64,000 nucleotides of DNA from Protonemura montana (GCA_947568835.1 OX387612.1:6944001-7008000); one strand, 5' to 3'. Counted from the stretch's first letter, positions 1 to 11,879 are shown. Numbers and translations are program-made. Notes: a model not told the origin generated them from the sequence alone.

Positions 1-261
1 AAGAACCGAATAACTAGAAACCATATTTTAGTAAAAGGCCAAAAAGACGAACTCTCATCTAGAATTTTCAGAGACAACATATTTTATTAATATGATTCAT
101 GACTACAGGCGTGGAACAAAATTTTCATATTTTCCTGGAACAAAAAAGGAATGGTATGTGCTTGCCACACGACCGTCTTATGAAGAAATTTCATGAAAAT
201 AACTCTTGGATCGATTTAACTGAAAGACAAATTGATATTGTTTTAGTGTTTCAAAAATGTA

Positions 262-535
262 CCTCTTAAACAATTTAGCTGTCAGAATTGATTGATTGAG
301 CTTCGTTGCCAAATGCCAGTGCTTTTGGGTTGTTTTAAACAATCACTGGATCATCTGATACCAAGGGGTGAAAGTAGGTACGTCATACGTGAGAATTGAC
401 AACTGAGCTTATATGGTCAAGTCGAGACGGGTCAATCGAACCAATATCATTCCTTTCTCTAAGCCAAGACAATCATAATTGCCACTTGAAAACTTGGAAC
501 CATCCTAAACTTGGAACCATCCTAAACTTGGAGGA
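262..535 (+). repeat. Dispersed repeat R2, copy 1
   Basis: TTAGCTGTCAGAATTGATTG and ATGGTCAAGTCGAGACGGGT recur at about 2840, 9500 and 60910. A 19-bp direct duplication (CTTGGAACCATCCTAAACTT) sits at 495-532. Confidence 0.65.
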
Positions 536-580
536 ATTGAACTCGCCATACTTATCAACCTTGTAAAAGATTTGTAAAGA

Positions 581-806
581 ATCGCGTCGTACCGTCCTTC
601 GGAAGGGACGTTAAGCCGGTGGTCCTCTTGATGCTCTTTGACAAGAGTAAGCTACGTGCCGGCACCGGGTTTCCCTCCCTGTCTTCTACCTAAGTTAGGT
701 TCATCATCATCCTCGTCATTACTTGTTCATTTAAAGACGCCTTAAGACTTGTGCCACAGAGCCCGTTTTCAAAACAGTGCGTCGTTAAACGTCACAAATA
801 AAAGGA
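581..806 (+). mobile_element. 5S-derived SINE, 5'-truncated copy
   Basis: Body (ACCGTCCTTCGGAAGGGACG), linker and 3' end (AAAACAGTGCGTCGTTAAAC) of the window's main SINE; lacks the 5S-like head. Confidence 0.85.
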
Positions 807-1210
807 AGGGTCAAATGCGGTGCTAGAAAGGGTCATACGAATACAATACAAAAAAAGGATTTTCAGAATTTTCTTTACAGAGATGTGGTTACAAACACTT
901 TAGAATAATAATCAGAATAAACAAGAATTTCCTTCATCATTGTCCACATTTTCTCATTTTCTCTTTAACTTTGCCAGTATCTTCATTACATCTCACAGCC
1001 TGGGACGGATTTGAGACAAGAACCAGATTATATCACGTGCCGAGGCTCTGCATCGAAAATATACCAAAATAGCAGGAGCACATTTATTTTAATTTTCTTA
1101 ACCTTCAACCATGTCATACAAAATGTTCTTCTCTTCAATCTCTTCTTCTCTTCTCTGAAAACTGCAACCAGCACATTGTATATTGAAACAGCATGTCTTA
1201 TTTTCTTCAA

Positions 1211-1801
1211 ACACGTGAAAGTTGCACTGGGGCAGAGTCACATGCCCAGTCGAACACGTGAAAGTTGCACTGGGACAGAGTCACATGCCCAGTCAAACAC
1301 GTGAAAGTTGCACTGGGGCAGTCACATGCCCAGTCGAACACGTGAAAGTTGCACTGGGACAGAGTCACATACCCAGTCGAACACGTGAAAGTTGCACTGG
1401 GACAGAGTCACATGCCCAGTCGAACACGTGAAAGTTGCACTGGGACAGAGTCACATGCCCAGTCGAACACGTGAAAGTTGCACTGGGACAGAGTCACATG
1501 CCCAGTCGAACACGTGAAAGTTGCACTGGGACAGAGTCACATGCCCAGTCGAACACGTGAAAGTTGCACTGGGACAGAGTCACATGCCCAGTCGAACACG
1601 TGAAAGTTACACTGGGGCAGAGTCACATGCCCAGTCGAACACGTGAAAGTTGTACTGGGGCAGAGTCACATGCCCAGTCGAACGCGTGAAAGTTGCACTG
1701 GGACAGAGTCACATGCCCAGTCGAACACGTGAAAGTTGCACTGGGGCAGAGTCACATGCCCAGTCGAACACGTGAAAGTTGCACTGGGGCAGAGTCACAT
1801 G
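1211..1801 (+). repeat. 43-bp CACGTG minisatellite, array 1
   Basis: About 14 units with period 43 (CACGTG at 1212, 1255 and so on). Each unit contains CACGTG and an inverted ACTGGG/CCCAGT pair. Main variation is GGACAGAG versus GGGCAGAG. The right border continues into GGATCGCTTCCGG. Confidence 0.95.
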
Positions 1802-2837
1802 TCCGTGGATCGCTTCCGGTACACAGCTCATGCAAATAACCCACACCTTCAGGATACAATATTTGCTCCTGCTAAAATGAAAAATAATTAATGAACATCT
1901 TTTTTTGAGCCTTTAACATCCATAACATTAATTTTAATCGTTCATTTGGATAAATATACATCACTAAATAAGTGTACGCTGCTCCGCAGTCGTTTTTGAA
2001 AGTACGTTTGGGTCTTATTAAATTCTAGATTTTAGAATTTCGGAGATTTTTCTGCCAGGTCAAGGGAACTCTGTTTCGTTTCTGTTTTGGTCAATTATAT
2101 CCAAGAGTTAGGATTTGTTTAAGTTAAATGTATATTTGAACAAGCGAGGGAAAAATCTGAGTTAAAAAAGAAAGCTTTTCTAACTTAAAATGTGGGTATT
2201 TATATCACTACCTGCTGTAATCAAATGGATTTGCTTGAATTTCTACCTCCTCTGTGTGACCCGCTCTATCCTCCTTAAATCAAATATCGAGTCAACTATC
2301 AAGTCAGAAACATTGATTAAATGTGTTACTATCACCCAGCCATCATTACCTACTGTAGATTATTTTTAAACCGTTGGTGAAACCTATGAGTTATATTATC
2401 CGATTTTTAAGCTATTTTATATAAACAAAGCCAGCCGTTTGTTATAACTATTTTAATTCAAAGGCGCGAAAGTTCCATGCATTGAAAATTATTTAATTGC
2501 AAAATAGGCTTTTGGCGTTTGGTTTTTGATAACTAAACGATGCGTTGGTTATGTCGTATCGAAATATATGTTTCTCTACACTTGTAGCTCTGCTTGTAGG
2601 AAATGATTGTAGGGGACATAGCTTTCTTGTAAGTAATTGTTAAAGCATAACAGATGTTGATTGCCATTTTGAGTGGCAATAGGAAACAAAAAAATTATAT
2701 CGTTCAGAGTAAACACGACAGCTGACGATTTTTGTCGTTATTTACATTTTAAATTTGCACTACACAGTAACGTAATTATTTAGTATAAAGTGTCTCGAAA
2801 ACTCAAATGCATTGATTTTTAAGAGATGGTCTTTGTT
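1802..2837. other. AT-rich sequence without recognised features
   Basis: No ORF, RNA gene or repeat family of this window was recognised here. Confidence 0.6.
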
Positions 2838-3090
2838 CAAGCATTTGGTCAAAACATGTTAGTTGTCAGAATTAATCGATTTATAAGCCTGTTGTCGAAT
2901 GTATTACATTGCAACTGGAATTATTGTTTTCCTGACGGGGTAGTTACACGAGTTGGCAACACAGCTTGGATGGTCAAGTCGAGATGGGTTGAAATTTTGA
3001 CACCCAACAAGATGAACACGAATCGAACAAAGCCACTTGAAAACTCGAAAAATTAATGTACCCCTTGTTTTTAGGACGTGGTATACACAC
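2838..3090 (+). repeat. Dispersed repeat R2, copy 2
   Basis: CATGTTAGTTGTCAGAATTA, TGGTCAAGTCGAGATGGGTT, and CCACTTGAAAACTCGAAAAA; the most complete copy. Confidence 0.68.
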
Positions 3091-3831
3091 ATTTCATTTG
3101 GAACACGTATATCCATTAAACTTAACGTTAATTGTGCGTTTAATTGCGGCCATCTTAAAAATCTAGCATAAAAGTAATTTTTAAAGCGAACACAAATTTT
3201 TCTGTTTGTGTTAACATTGATTATATGTGTGCGGAAAGGTTATAATAATGGCCGGGCCCATTCGAACCAAAATTCCGCGCAAGTGTTTTTTTTCGTGCGG
3301 ATATCGTTCTGGCTAATTCTATACACGAAAATGGCGTGCATTTTCCGTGATATATATGATTTCTTTTATGATAACGAGCTGTTTGATGGAAGATATTGAT
3401 GGAAGGTTTTGAAAGCATATACACACTTTTTCTAATGAGTGTTAGCTTTGCTATCAGGCCATCTCGAGCTCGTCGATGGGCTCACATATACTGCATCTTC
3501 TTACATAGCCTGTGGCGAGTCGGTAACGCGTCTCATGTAGTTGCTTGGGGTGCCACTAAATGCATCAATCGCCAGCTGCTAGTGCCCCAAACGACTGCTG
3601 CGATCATGGTGTGATTCCAAAGAACTTCCACTAAACCGGCAGAAAACCTAACGTTGTCTATAAAGATCTACCCTATTCATTCCTTTCTCTTAGGTATTAG
3701 TGTTCATATTAAAATACTCTGCCGATTGCGACAATCCGCAATTAAAACACGATTTAACTTACATGGAACCTACTAATACTTGCATTTACATTACCACCGT
3801 TAACATTGTTGAAGAGAACGAATCTTCCAAA

Positions 3832-4123
3832 TTATTCATCCCTACTTCCACCCTGTTGAGACCTAGGAGTATCTTCCGCCGAAGTCGACGGCTGCGGTTC
3901 CGTAACGGATGCCACGTCTCGGCCCAATAGTCGTTCGCTTCGTCGTAGAGTGACCGAACTGCCCGACTCTTCAGTCTGTGCCAAAGCGCCAGCAGCAGTC
4001 AACCTTGGTCTTCCAGAGGACTCCGTTTGGTCTGTTCTGCCCTGGTAATCTGCAGTAGGAACTGTATCTTGCGTTGGCCCATCACTAAGAACTGCACTTC
4101 CCATGTCCACGTCAGATGCCTCG
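3832..4123 (-). CDS. Unrecognised gene, exon 3 with stop
   Basis: Acceptor TTTTTTAG|CGAG, 96 codons then stop. Low-complexity hydrophilic tail with SVTLRRSERLLGRDVAS and an acidic/Gln end. Confidence 0.65.
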
Positions 4124-5849
4124 CTAAAAAATTATAAGAAGCCTGAAGTTAGCAAAAGATATTGAAAATAAAATTATGGATTTTACAGCAAAGACAGATA
4201 TTTTTTGTTATTAGGAAAACAATTCTCAGATATTGGTGCCCAACTGGGGACTCCGATCTCCGGGTTTGCTTTAACAAATTGAGCTACTTGAACATGGACT
4301 TTTTGAGAGGACTTTCGTAACTTTGATGTGAATGACGGATCTCCAAGGAGAAGAACCATGAGGCTACGAATGGACAGCTGGATACTCCAACTCTTGTCGG
4401 TGACCTTAAAGTTATTAAAAAAAAAAAAAAAAAATCTTACCACAAACATGAATGCTAAAACAACGGCGTATGACCAGAAAACGGGGTGCATGGGCACCTT
4501 CATTGCGGTCCAAACCTTACTGGATATACTGGCTCTTAGCCTCCAGTAAAATCTACAGGGCGAATTAGGTCCAGTAACTACCAGTAAGTTTTGAAAATCG
4601 TTTTCGGGACGTCCTGTACCTAATTGACGTTTCGAGACCTGCCGCCAAAGCCTACTGGCTTAATGGTTACCCCCATTCTGCAATTTGTTCAGTGATAGAA
4701 TGTGATAAAATAAGCAAATTTTTTCAATGTTAACAACGGAACAAATGGCGATGTGGAAACCAAAGGCCTCTTTAGAAAAAACCAAAAGCACGGCTCACCT
4801 TGACGTATCGTTAGCCGGTATGATCGGAATTAAGATCTTATTCTCAGTCGCTTTTTGTCGTTTCATCCTCCGATTCTCCCTCCTATTCGCTCGTTGCCAT
4901 CGCGCGTACTTCCGTGCTTGTTTCTTGGTCTCCACCAGAGGTCGAAGGACACTGATATTTGACGCCATTTTGATGGGTCCGTCTGGTAACGGCCAGATCG
5001 GACGACGCGGTAGACTTGCTGGCGAGGGCGGCACTGGTTCTTGCCCGCTTGAATTAGATTCGTTTTGGTTGTCTGGTTCGATTGTGTCGGTTTTTTGAAA
5101 CGAGGGCTCTTCAGGAGGGTCATCTTCCATTGACGAGGCGTCGCTACAACTGGAAACTGCTGATGAGTCTAAAACATAAGTAAAGTTTATTTAGGATGCT
5201 TCGGAATTAAATTGGAACACCGTTATGGCTGCCGGTTTCAAGACGATGGTGCAGATTTCTATCAGATTTCGTACCGTCATCTTTTAACCAAAAGCAGGGA
5301 TTTACAAATTTTTCTAAAGTCTACTCTACAATCAATATAGCCACCAAAATAACGTTAATTCAATTTAAAAAGTGCATTAATGTAGTGTGGTTCCGATTAA
5401 CCATTTTTCGCTAAAACAGTTGAAGACGCACCTGAATCCAAAGTGACCACTTCTAAAACTTCCGGTGCCGCATGTGGATGTTGCTGAGCCGGCGGCGGCG
5501 GCACCCAAGGCATTGGTCTAAAGGTACGTGGATCAACGGGTCCATAACCAAAGCAACATGAATCAGGGTGGAGAGGACAGCATCTAAATCTGGACTGATT
5601 TTCTAGGCAATGGGGAACTTGTACGCCATATTCCTGTTGGTAGGATTGATGGTGATAGACTGATCTTGGCGGAGGGAAGTGTTTTCCCAATCTTCTGGCG
5701 GTTTGGGTAGAAGGTCCGGGTAGCGAGGAACATAGGGAATAGGGATTGAGACGGGATGGTTCGCCGTTCGGGTGCGGGCGAGGTTGGTTTTCTTCGTTTG
5801 TGTCCTCCGGGTTTGCGTCTTTGGTCTCCATAACGGTGCAGGTGTGCGG
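3832..5849 (-). CDS. Unrecognised three-exon gene, Pro/Ser-rich disordered protein
   Basis: Exons 5849-5432 (CDS from ATG 5831), 5168-4799 and 4123-3832 join with consistent phases (1, 2) to 353 aa and TAG/TGA-type stop at 3834-3832. Features: Pro/Asn-rich N-terminus; Cys patch RCCPLHPDSCCFGYGP (residues 83-98); poly-Pro PWVPPPPAQQ; Ser/Asp-rich linker; basic segment about 215-239 (KKQARKYARWQRANRRENRR), a possible nuclear signal or nucleic-acid contact; RSERLL near the C-terminus. There are no membrane segments. Exon 1 begins at a CATTTTCCAG acceptor 18 nt before the ATG, so a 5' UTR exon should lie upstream. Exons are GC-rich against AT-rich introns, which supports real coding. I do not recognise the family. 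A SINE lies upstream (5993-6372) and a tRNA-headed SINE in intron 2. Confidence 0.7.
4205..4400 (-). mobile_element. tRNA-headed SINE copy
   Basis: Minus-strand head TTCAAGTAGCTCAATTTGTT then GGAGATCGGAGTCCCC has box A/B-like segments; the shared module GACGGATCTCCAAGGAG follows on the plus strand. Lies in intron 2 of the unrecognised gene. Confidence 0.65.
4799..5168 (-). CDS. Unrecognised gene, exon 2
   Basis: Acceptor GTTTTAG|AC, donor AAG|GTGAGC; 370 nt, phases 1 and 2, no stop. Ser/Asp-rich start, then PVPPSPASLPRRPIWPLPD and a Lys/Arg-rich helix-like stretch. Confidence 0.7.
5432..5849 (-). CDS. Unrecognised gene, exon 1 (start codon at 5831)
   Basis: Acceptor TTTTCCAG|CCGCAC, then the first ATG; donor TCAG|GTGCGT in phase 1. 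Encodes the Cys patch and poly-Pro segment. Confidence 0.68.
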
Positions 5850-5992
5850 CTGGAAAATGGAAGAAATAAATAAGTGGCTTGCCTCCAAACTGTTCCTTGT
5901 AGGCGAACGCTTTCTTAACGCATTGTGGATTTAAATGCCAAGTTAATATTCAATAAAAATTAAGGTGGCATTTCCTATTTCAAATATTTTTA

Positions 5993-6372
5993 GTGTGGTT
6001 TTCGTGAGATCACCGTTAAAGCAACACTGCGCTGGTTCAGTTATTGGATGGGTGACCATCATACACATGACCAGTTCTGTTCGGGAGAGAGGTTGGAGGG
6101 ATGAATGTTAGTACAGTAACTTCATTCGCCTTGTTTATCAACCTCCCGACAGCATGGATTTGTCGAGGAATCCTGTTGTTTGAGTTGCACCGTCTTTCGG
6201 AAGGGGCTTTAAGTCGGTGGTCCTCTTGGTGCTCTTTGACATGGGTAGACTACGTGCCGGCACCGGGTTTCCTCTCCGCACTTCTAAACTAAGTTAGTTT
6301 ACTCATTCACCGCCGCCAGACCACTGGTCCAGCTGTCTAAACGGAGAGTCGTTAAACACAACAAACTAATTA
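5993..6372 (+). mobile_element. 5S-derived SINE, near full length
   Basis: Head CGTGAGATCACCGTTAAAGC and TTATTGGATGGGTGACCATC resembles 5S rRNA including the internal promoter region; body and CGTTAAACACAACAAA tail follow. Confidence 0.88.
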
Positions 6373-7317
6373 AACACTCAGTTTACAAGAAGATTAAGTC
6401 CTGCTCTTATAAAAGATAGTTTTAAACAAGTTAATCTGACATAATCTGACTGGTGCCGATTAGACCTAGCTCAAAATCACGCAACAACTTACTTAAATTA
6501 TGATTCGTAAATCCATTTGAACTGCAATCGGAGACGTAAATACCAGGAATGGTTCTAATCTGTCTGCTAGACTTACCGATTATTAACTGCACGAGAAATC
6601 GATAAAGTCTGCAGAGTGGGATGACAAACTCTATCCGCTCTGTCTGGAGTCACAATCATGCGCTCTGGCATCGATTCTCGAATCCATTTTGGAGATGCAA
6701 AATTTCGATTGGCACGTTTTGAGGTTATGTTTGACACTTATTTTGGAATGAGAAGAGATGTAACGTCAACCACATAGTAGTTTAGTTCAGAATAGTAGGA
6801 TTCCGCGGCGAAGGCAACGAAAAATGAAGAATGTTGCTTGTATACGTGTACAACCTGCTTAACATTTGAGAAAACAGACAAAATCTGAACTTTCTAGTAG
6901 GTTTATAGCGACGAAATTAGATACGTTAAATTTTCTTTCCTTCGAAATATATTTAGGAAACAATTTGGTTGCCTCCTATCCCGGATTCACAAACAGCACG
7001 CGTCAACAAGTGACTTGTTCTCCAAGTTAGAGCGTCGCAAGATTACAAATGTTTTAACAATGAATGAGAATAAAGTGATACTTACGGAACCTCTGTTCAA
7101 AACGAAGACGGTTGAGAACGCTTTCCCTTGGATGCCTTTTTGTGGAGTGGTTGCACCCTGTTGCTGTCAAGTAGTAGCTACGGGCCAAACTGAAACTGGG
7201 TCGCACGGGCGGAGATGACGTTTCTCTTTCCCCCTCCATGCGTGGAGCCAGCGTCCCGGGATCGAGCGACATTGGGGTGGCGCCACTTTTGAATGGAACG
7301 TATTGATACCGTACTAT
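6373..7317. other. Unassigned sequence between SINE and MITE
   Basis: Short overlapping open frames near 7015-7320 on both strands, but no splice or family support. Confidence 0.5.
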
Positions 7318-7682
7318 CATAGCGCTAATGTTAAACTGTCTTAGCGAAAAATAGCCGCTAAATGACTGCTTTACCGCGACAAAAAACCGAGGTATCTACT
7401 AGACGGAGTTGCCGTCGCTTCGAGTGTTAAGAAATTTTATTTCGTTATTTCTCGTAGATAACTTGCATTTGAGACTGGTTTACGATCAACTAATCGTTAT
7501 TTATGATAACCTCAACGACTATTAAACATGCATCGATAGGTTTAGTCGTAATTATTTAATAACTATAAGGTTTGTTAAAAAGTACAGCTGCAAGCGCCAT
7601 CGGGTGGCACATACCGTTACCGCGTGTTGCCGGCTCGTTTGACGAGCAGAAAGTTTATTCATTAACGCTGGTCCTCTGACTT
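7318..7682 (+). mobile_element. TIR-bearing MITE-like element, family M, full copy
   Basis: Left end AGCGCTAATGTTAAACTGTC, right end AGAAAGTTTATTCATTAACG, near-complementary. Internal landmarks: GCCGCTAAATGACTGCTTTA, AAGCGCCATCGGGTGGCACA, TACCGTTACC. Confidence 0.78.
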
Positions 7683-7872
7683 TACCTAAAAACTCAATGA
7701 TGATAAAGAAATGATGATGAGAGGCGGTTCATTAGTACAAATTATTTATGAAACGCTAAAAAAACCGGCTGATTTCTTATTTCAGTGCTTTATTTTTGAT
7801 ATTTCTGATTCCAATGTTTATAGGCGAGGAGTTGCGGAAGTCATTTGAGCATAATAGAGTTAAAATGCGGCT

Positions 7873-7945
7873 AATCTGCGCAAAATAACGAAATTAATTT
7901 TCATAATACTCGAAACGACGGTGACTCCATCTAGTGAAAACTACC
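7873..7945 (-). mobile_element. Family M MITE, internal fragment
   Basis: AATAACGAAATTAATTTTCA and ACGGTGACTCCATCTAG match the antisense interior. Confidence 0.5.
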
Positions 7946-8142
7946 GTTTTCGTTGGAATAATTGTTTATTCGGTCGGTATTTATTTATTTATATTTTTTT
8001 TGCAAAAACAGATTAAAATTCGCGCTGGAACTCCGACTAAACCTATTAATTCCAATGACAGCTATTTTGAATCGAAATGTCCCTACCAATTAAACCAGGG
8101 CTTGAGCAACAACTGACCCCAAGATTGTCTCTGTTGTTACAG

Positions 8143-8295
8143 CCGAGAGGAAGACTTCGCTCGGCAAAGACTGGCACGCTGCGTGTCTTCGCTGCGAGAA
8201 GTGCAACAAGACGTTGACTCCAGGCAGCCACGCCGAGCACGAGGGGAAGCCGTACTGCAATAACCCTTGCTACTCTGCACTCTTCGGCCCGGGAG
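8143..8295 (+). CDS. CRIP-like exon (LIM domain core)
   Basis: Acceptor GTTGTTACAG|CC and donor GGAG|GTGAGC; 153 nt, phases 1 and 1. Carries most of the LIM zinc ligands. Confidence 0.9.
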
Positions 8296-9247
8296 GTGAG
8301 CATACCGTTCTTATGCCGTGATTACATGAGCACAACAACGGATAAAGCTTACACAAATATTCCATGCTGGAATGATGATGATTGCAAGTACGTAGTGTGA
8401 AACTATGTAAATGGCTAAAAAGAAAAGCCAATCATTTAATAAATTAAAATTAATCCTTATGGGGCAGAGGCTATAACATGGTAAAGCTTACACAGATATT
8501 CCATCCTTATGGGGCAAAGTCTACCACGGATAAAGCTTGCACAGATATTCCATCCTTATGGGGCAGAGACTATCACAGATACAGCTTGTACAGATATTTC
8601 ATCCTCATGGGGCAAAGTCTACCACGGATAAAGCTTGCACAGATATTCCATCCTTATGGGGTGGAGACTACCACAGATAAAGCTTGCACAGATATTCCAT
8701 CCTTATGGGGCAAAGACTACCACATATAAAGCTTGCACAGATATTCCATCCTTATGGGTGGGCTACCACAAATATAGCTTACACAGATATTCTATCCTTA
8801 TGGGGCAAAGTCTACCACGGATAAAGCTTACACAGATATTCCATCCTTATGGGGCAGAGACTACCACAGATAAAGCTTGCACAGATATTCCATCCTTATG
8901 GGGCAAATGCTACCACAGATAAAGCTTGCATAGATATTCCATCCTTATGGGGCTAAGACTACCACAGTTAAAGCTTGCACAGATATTCCATCCTTATGGG
9001 GCAAAGGCTACCACGTGACTATTTGAAAGTAAACAATATGAGGGACTCTTAAGATGGCGGTCTTGACTTCAAAGTCTCTCTATGGTGCCCGAATTCGGGT
9101 TATTAGAGATCAGTTTTGAGCGCACCTACTTTGAAATTTTTAGAAAACTTGGGCCAAGTTAAGGAAAATGTTGATCGGTTTTTCTTTTGTTTAGGTTTCG
9201 GTCGGGGCGGTGCTGAGAGCTACGTGTACAAGAAGCCAACGGCTTAA
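8143..9247 (+). CDS. CRIP-type single LIM domain protein, last two exons (5' exon not found)
   Basis: Exons 8143-8295 and 9195-9247 encode [40 protein letters not shown], then [17 protein letters not shown] and TAA. This matches the cysteine-rich intestinal protein family: about 77 aa, one LIM domain, and the GFGxGGAES tail. Visible zinc ligands are W-H, the C residues of CLRCEKC and the YCNNPC pair. The first exon, which should supply the N-terminal CPxC finger and end in phase 1, was not found upstream in the window; it may lie before position 1 or be too short to recognise. Known members are small cytoplasmic or nuclear adaptors; the role here is unknown. The intron contains a 49-bp minisatellite. 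Confidence 0.88.
8455..9015 (+). repeat. 49-bp minisatellite in CRIP-like intron
   Basis: About 11 units of period 49 with core TTCCATCCTTATGGGGCAAA and a HindIII site AAGCTT in most units. One diverged unit stands apart at 8340-8366. The array fills most of the intron between the two LIM-gene exons. Confidence 0.95.
9195..9247 (+). CDS. CRIP-like terminal exon
   Basis: After TTTGTTTAG, the 53 nt read [17 protein letters not shown] then TAA (9245-9247), the conserved tail of the CRIP family. Confidence 0.9.
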
Positions 9248-9489
9248 AGAAAATGTTTTTCCGTTCACCGGTAAAGCGTCTTCACATTCCTTCAACTTTC
9301 TCTTTTTTTTCTTACCAATGTTAAACTAAATACCTAACACCATCTTCTGAAATGAAGTTTATTGCCTTGGTAGTGGAAGAAAATTTAGATTAATTTTTAT
9401 TAGTGATGCTAAGATATTTAGTATAGTACATCCCAAAAACTTAGGTGTTTCGAGTTATAAAAATAGGTTTCACGCTTATGTAGAAGTAA

Positions 9490-9700
9490 ATATTTACCTC
9501 TGAAACATGTTAGCTGTCAGAATTGATTGATTGGGCTGCATTGTCGAACGTATTGCATTGGAATATATTTCTGCCGTCATGAATTGAGATAGTCGAGTCG
9601 AGACACCTAAACAAATCAAACAAAGATCCTCCTGATTTCCACATGAAAAATTGAAAATCAAATTCACCTGTGTTTTTTGGGGTGTACCCTAAGAATAAGT
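9490..9700 (+). repeat. Dispersed repeat R2, copy 3
   Basis: CATGTTAGCTGTCAGAATTG, GTCGAACGTATTGCATTGGA and AGTCGAGTCGAGACACC. Confidence 0.65.
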
Positions 9701-10014
9701 GGCAACGCTAAGTATGTTTTCAATATTATCAGTATTTAGTAAACTTGTTTACTGTAATTTAAACTGCTTTTCAATAAATTAATATACTCAGAGTTTAAAG
9801 CGGCCATTTATTTCTTCAGTCGTTTTTATTAGAGTTAACACAGTTAACGAGTAATGGCCAACGCTACCTTCTTGTCGATTGGCTGGTTGTGTGTCCGCTG
9901 TTTTTTAGTGATTCTTATTCTCAAAGTGATCGATTATTTGAATCTATATAAAACGCGGGAATGTTTTATCAGCTGCGAAATCTGATTTAAACTGCGAATG
10001 CTTGCAATTGGAAC

Positions 10015-10200
10015 ATGTCCTCCCCAAAAGTGCTGGCCAGTCGAGGATTCGAACCCCGATCTTCACCTGTCGTGGGTTTTGCTCTGACCAATAGAGCTAA
10101 TTTGACATGGGATTTCAGTGTATATGATGAGAATGACGGATCTCCAAGGAGTAGAACGAAAAGGTAGTGAATACTCGCAGTCACTCTGATTCTAGTAACG
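10015..10200 (-). mobile_element. tRNA-headed SINE copy
   Basis: Antisense tRNA-like segment with GGATTCGAACCCCGATC (box B complement) and AGAGCTAATTT (box A), then GAGAATGACGGATCTCCAAG. The tail CAATTGCAAGCATTCGCAG occurs on the minus strand. Confidence 0.7.
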
Positions 10201-11879
10201 CTATACCGCGTCACAACCATTCAATCGTTAGCAGTGGTTAATTTTGGCGTCCACCCACCCAATTATTTTCGAAATGGCTTTTATTTTAATTTTGCCTTGT
10301 CAATGCGCTGTTCTAATTTACTCAGAGTGCAGACGATACACCGTTTTATTTTGTAAAAACTTGCGATTTAAAAGTTGGACAGAATTCCTGCCGATGATCC
10401 GATCCCGTTGTTTCGGGCTAATGTTTTGGTCAAAAGATGTTAGCAGGATTGCCTTGAAATTCCTACCCCCAACTCCTCGTGCGAGCAGAGGTAAGCAACG
10501 TTAGTTGATAGATATTTTTAACAATTCATTTCCAGGAAGAAACAATGGCACTAGCAGGGAAATTTAGGTTGACCGAGGTAACCCACGCGCACTAACTTTC
10601 CGTGAATTACCATTTCCCCTTCCTTTGTCGTCCAGGAATGTGCCTTGTTGTTTTAAAAACCCCGTCAGTCACTTGTACTGTTCGCCTCTCATTTCTTTAG
10701 AAATTTCCACAAATTGAGGGTAATTTACAAGTTATTTACTGAAACAAATAATATTCGTATGGATTCAAATTCATGTAGGGTGGTTGCGTCCTCTTCGGAG
10801 TTCGGGTAAGTCTCATTTGAGTAAAACAAAGTCTTTTTGCCGACAATAAACCACAACTATCGACCAATGATTCCACTATTTACTTACAGAAAACAAGAAG
10901 AGCTACCCCCCCCCCTACACACAAAAAAGAAGATCGTCAAGCGTCCACCCACATTTTTTTTTAGAAAATTAACCACTGATATTTAGTACTCCAATTTGAC
11001 GTTGGATACGTTTGTTTTAAAATCTGATTTAAATTGCAAATGGTGCAATGGGCAAAGTATTTTGTCTTAAATATTGTCAAAGTATTTATTAACTTCGCAT
11101 AAGTAGCCAATAAAGAAATCACACAGAAATCAAACAGCTCTGGCCAAAATTTAACCTCACTCATCCAATCAAGATTTAAAAAAGAAGGCTGTTAATATAT
11201 TCGTTCAAAATAAATAATTTTGGTTTTCAAAGTTCAAGGGGCGAAGGCAATATCAAGTCAAAGGCAAACATTCGAGATTAAAAAAAAAAAAACCCGAAGA
11301 GTGCTAATTACGTGATCGAGCAGCACGATGTTTTAATTATATCTTGGTAAAAAAAAAAGGATCTGGCTGGCTAATAAAAATTGTTTGAAGTCCCCCGTCC
11401 CTCTCTCCCCTATCGCCCTTTACACTCAATGAACGTTGTATATTGTGAGGGATGTAATTTTTCAATTAGAAAAATAAAAAAAAACTGTGGGCATTGCGCG
11501 GGTTTGATTTTTAATTGGCATACTTGTAAATACTTGGCGTGCTGATGATGGTAATTTCAGTTTTGAGTTCTTGTTTTACATGAATATTCTAAAATGCACA
11601 CTTGAGCGATCTTCTTCGTCGAGATTATCACCATCTCTGTACGTAGCTGCAAGTGTTGTTTTTTGTTATTTTTTATTATCATTCTTTGGTGTGCATCTAT
11701 GGCTTATGGAGATCTAGATATATACGTATTAGGACCAATTATAACTAAAAACGTTTACTACTATAACCATTAATTACAATTACTATTTTTTTTACTAATT
11801 ACCTACCTATACTGACACGATTCGAACGATTTAAATACGAAAAATACGAAGATTTACGAATTTAAAAAATATGAAATAG

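Noticed and set aside
1211-1801. CRISPR-like regular array
   Set aside because: Units are directly adjacent with no unique spacers, and the genome is eukaryotic; the same holds for the other arrays.
7934-8116. Upstream ORF as the missing first exon of the CRIP-like gene
   Set aside because: It lacks the expected N-terminal CPxC finger and a donor in phase 1, and it overlaps an AT-rich MITE remnant.
10244-10504. 86-codon ORF ending near a GTAAGC donor (10491)
   Set aside because: Composition is not protein-like, it overlaps no recognised family, and no partner exon was found.
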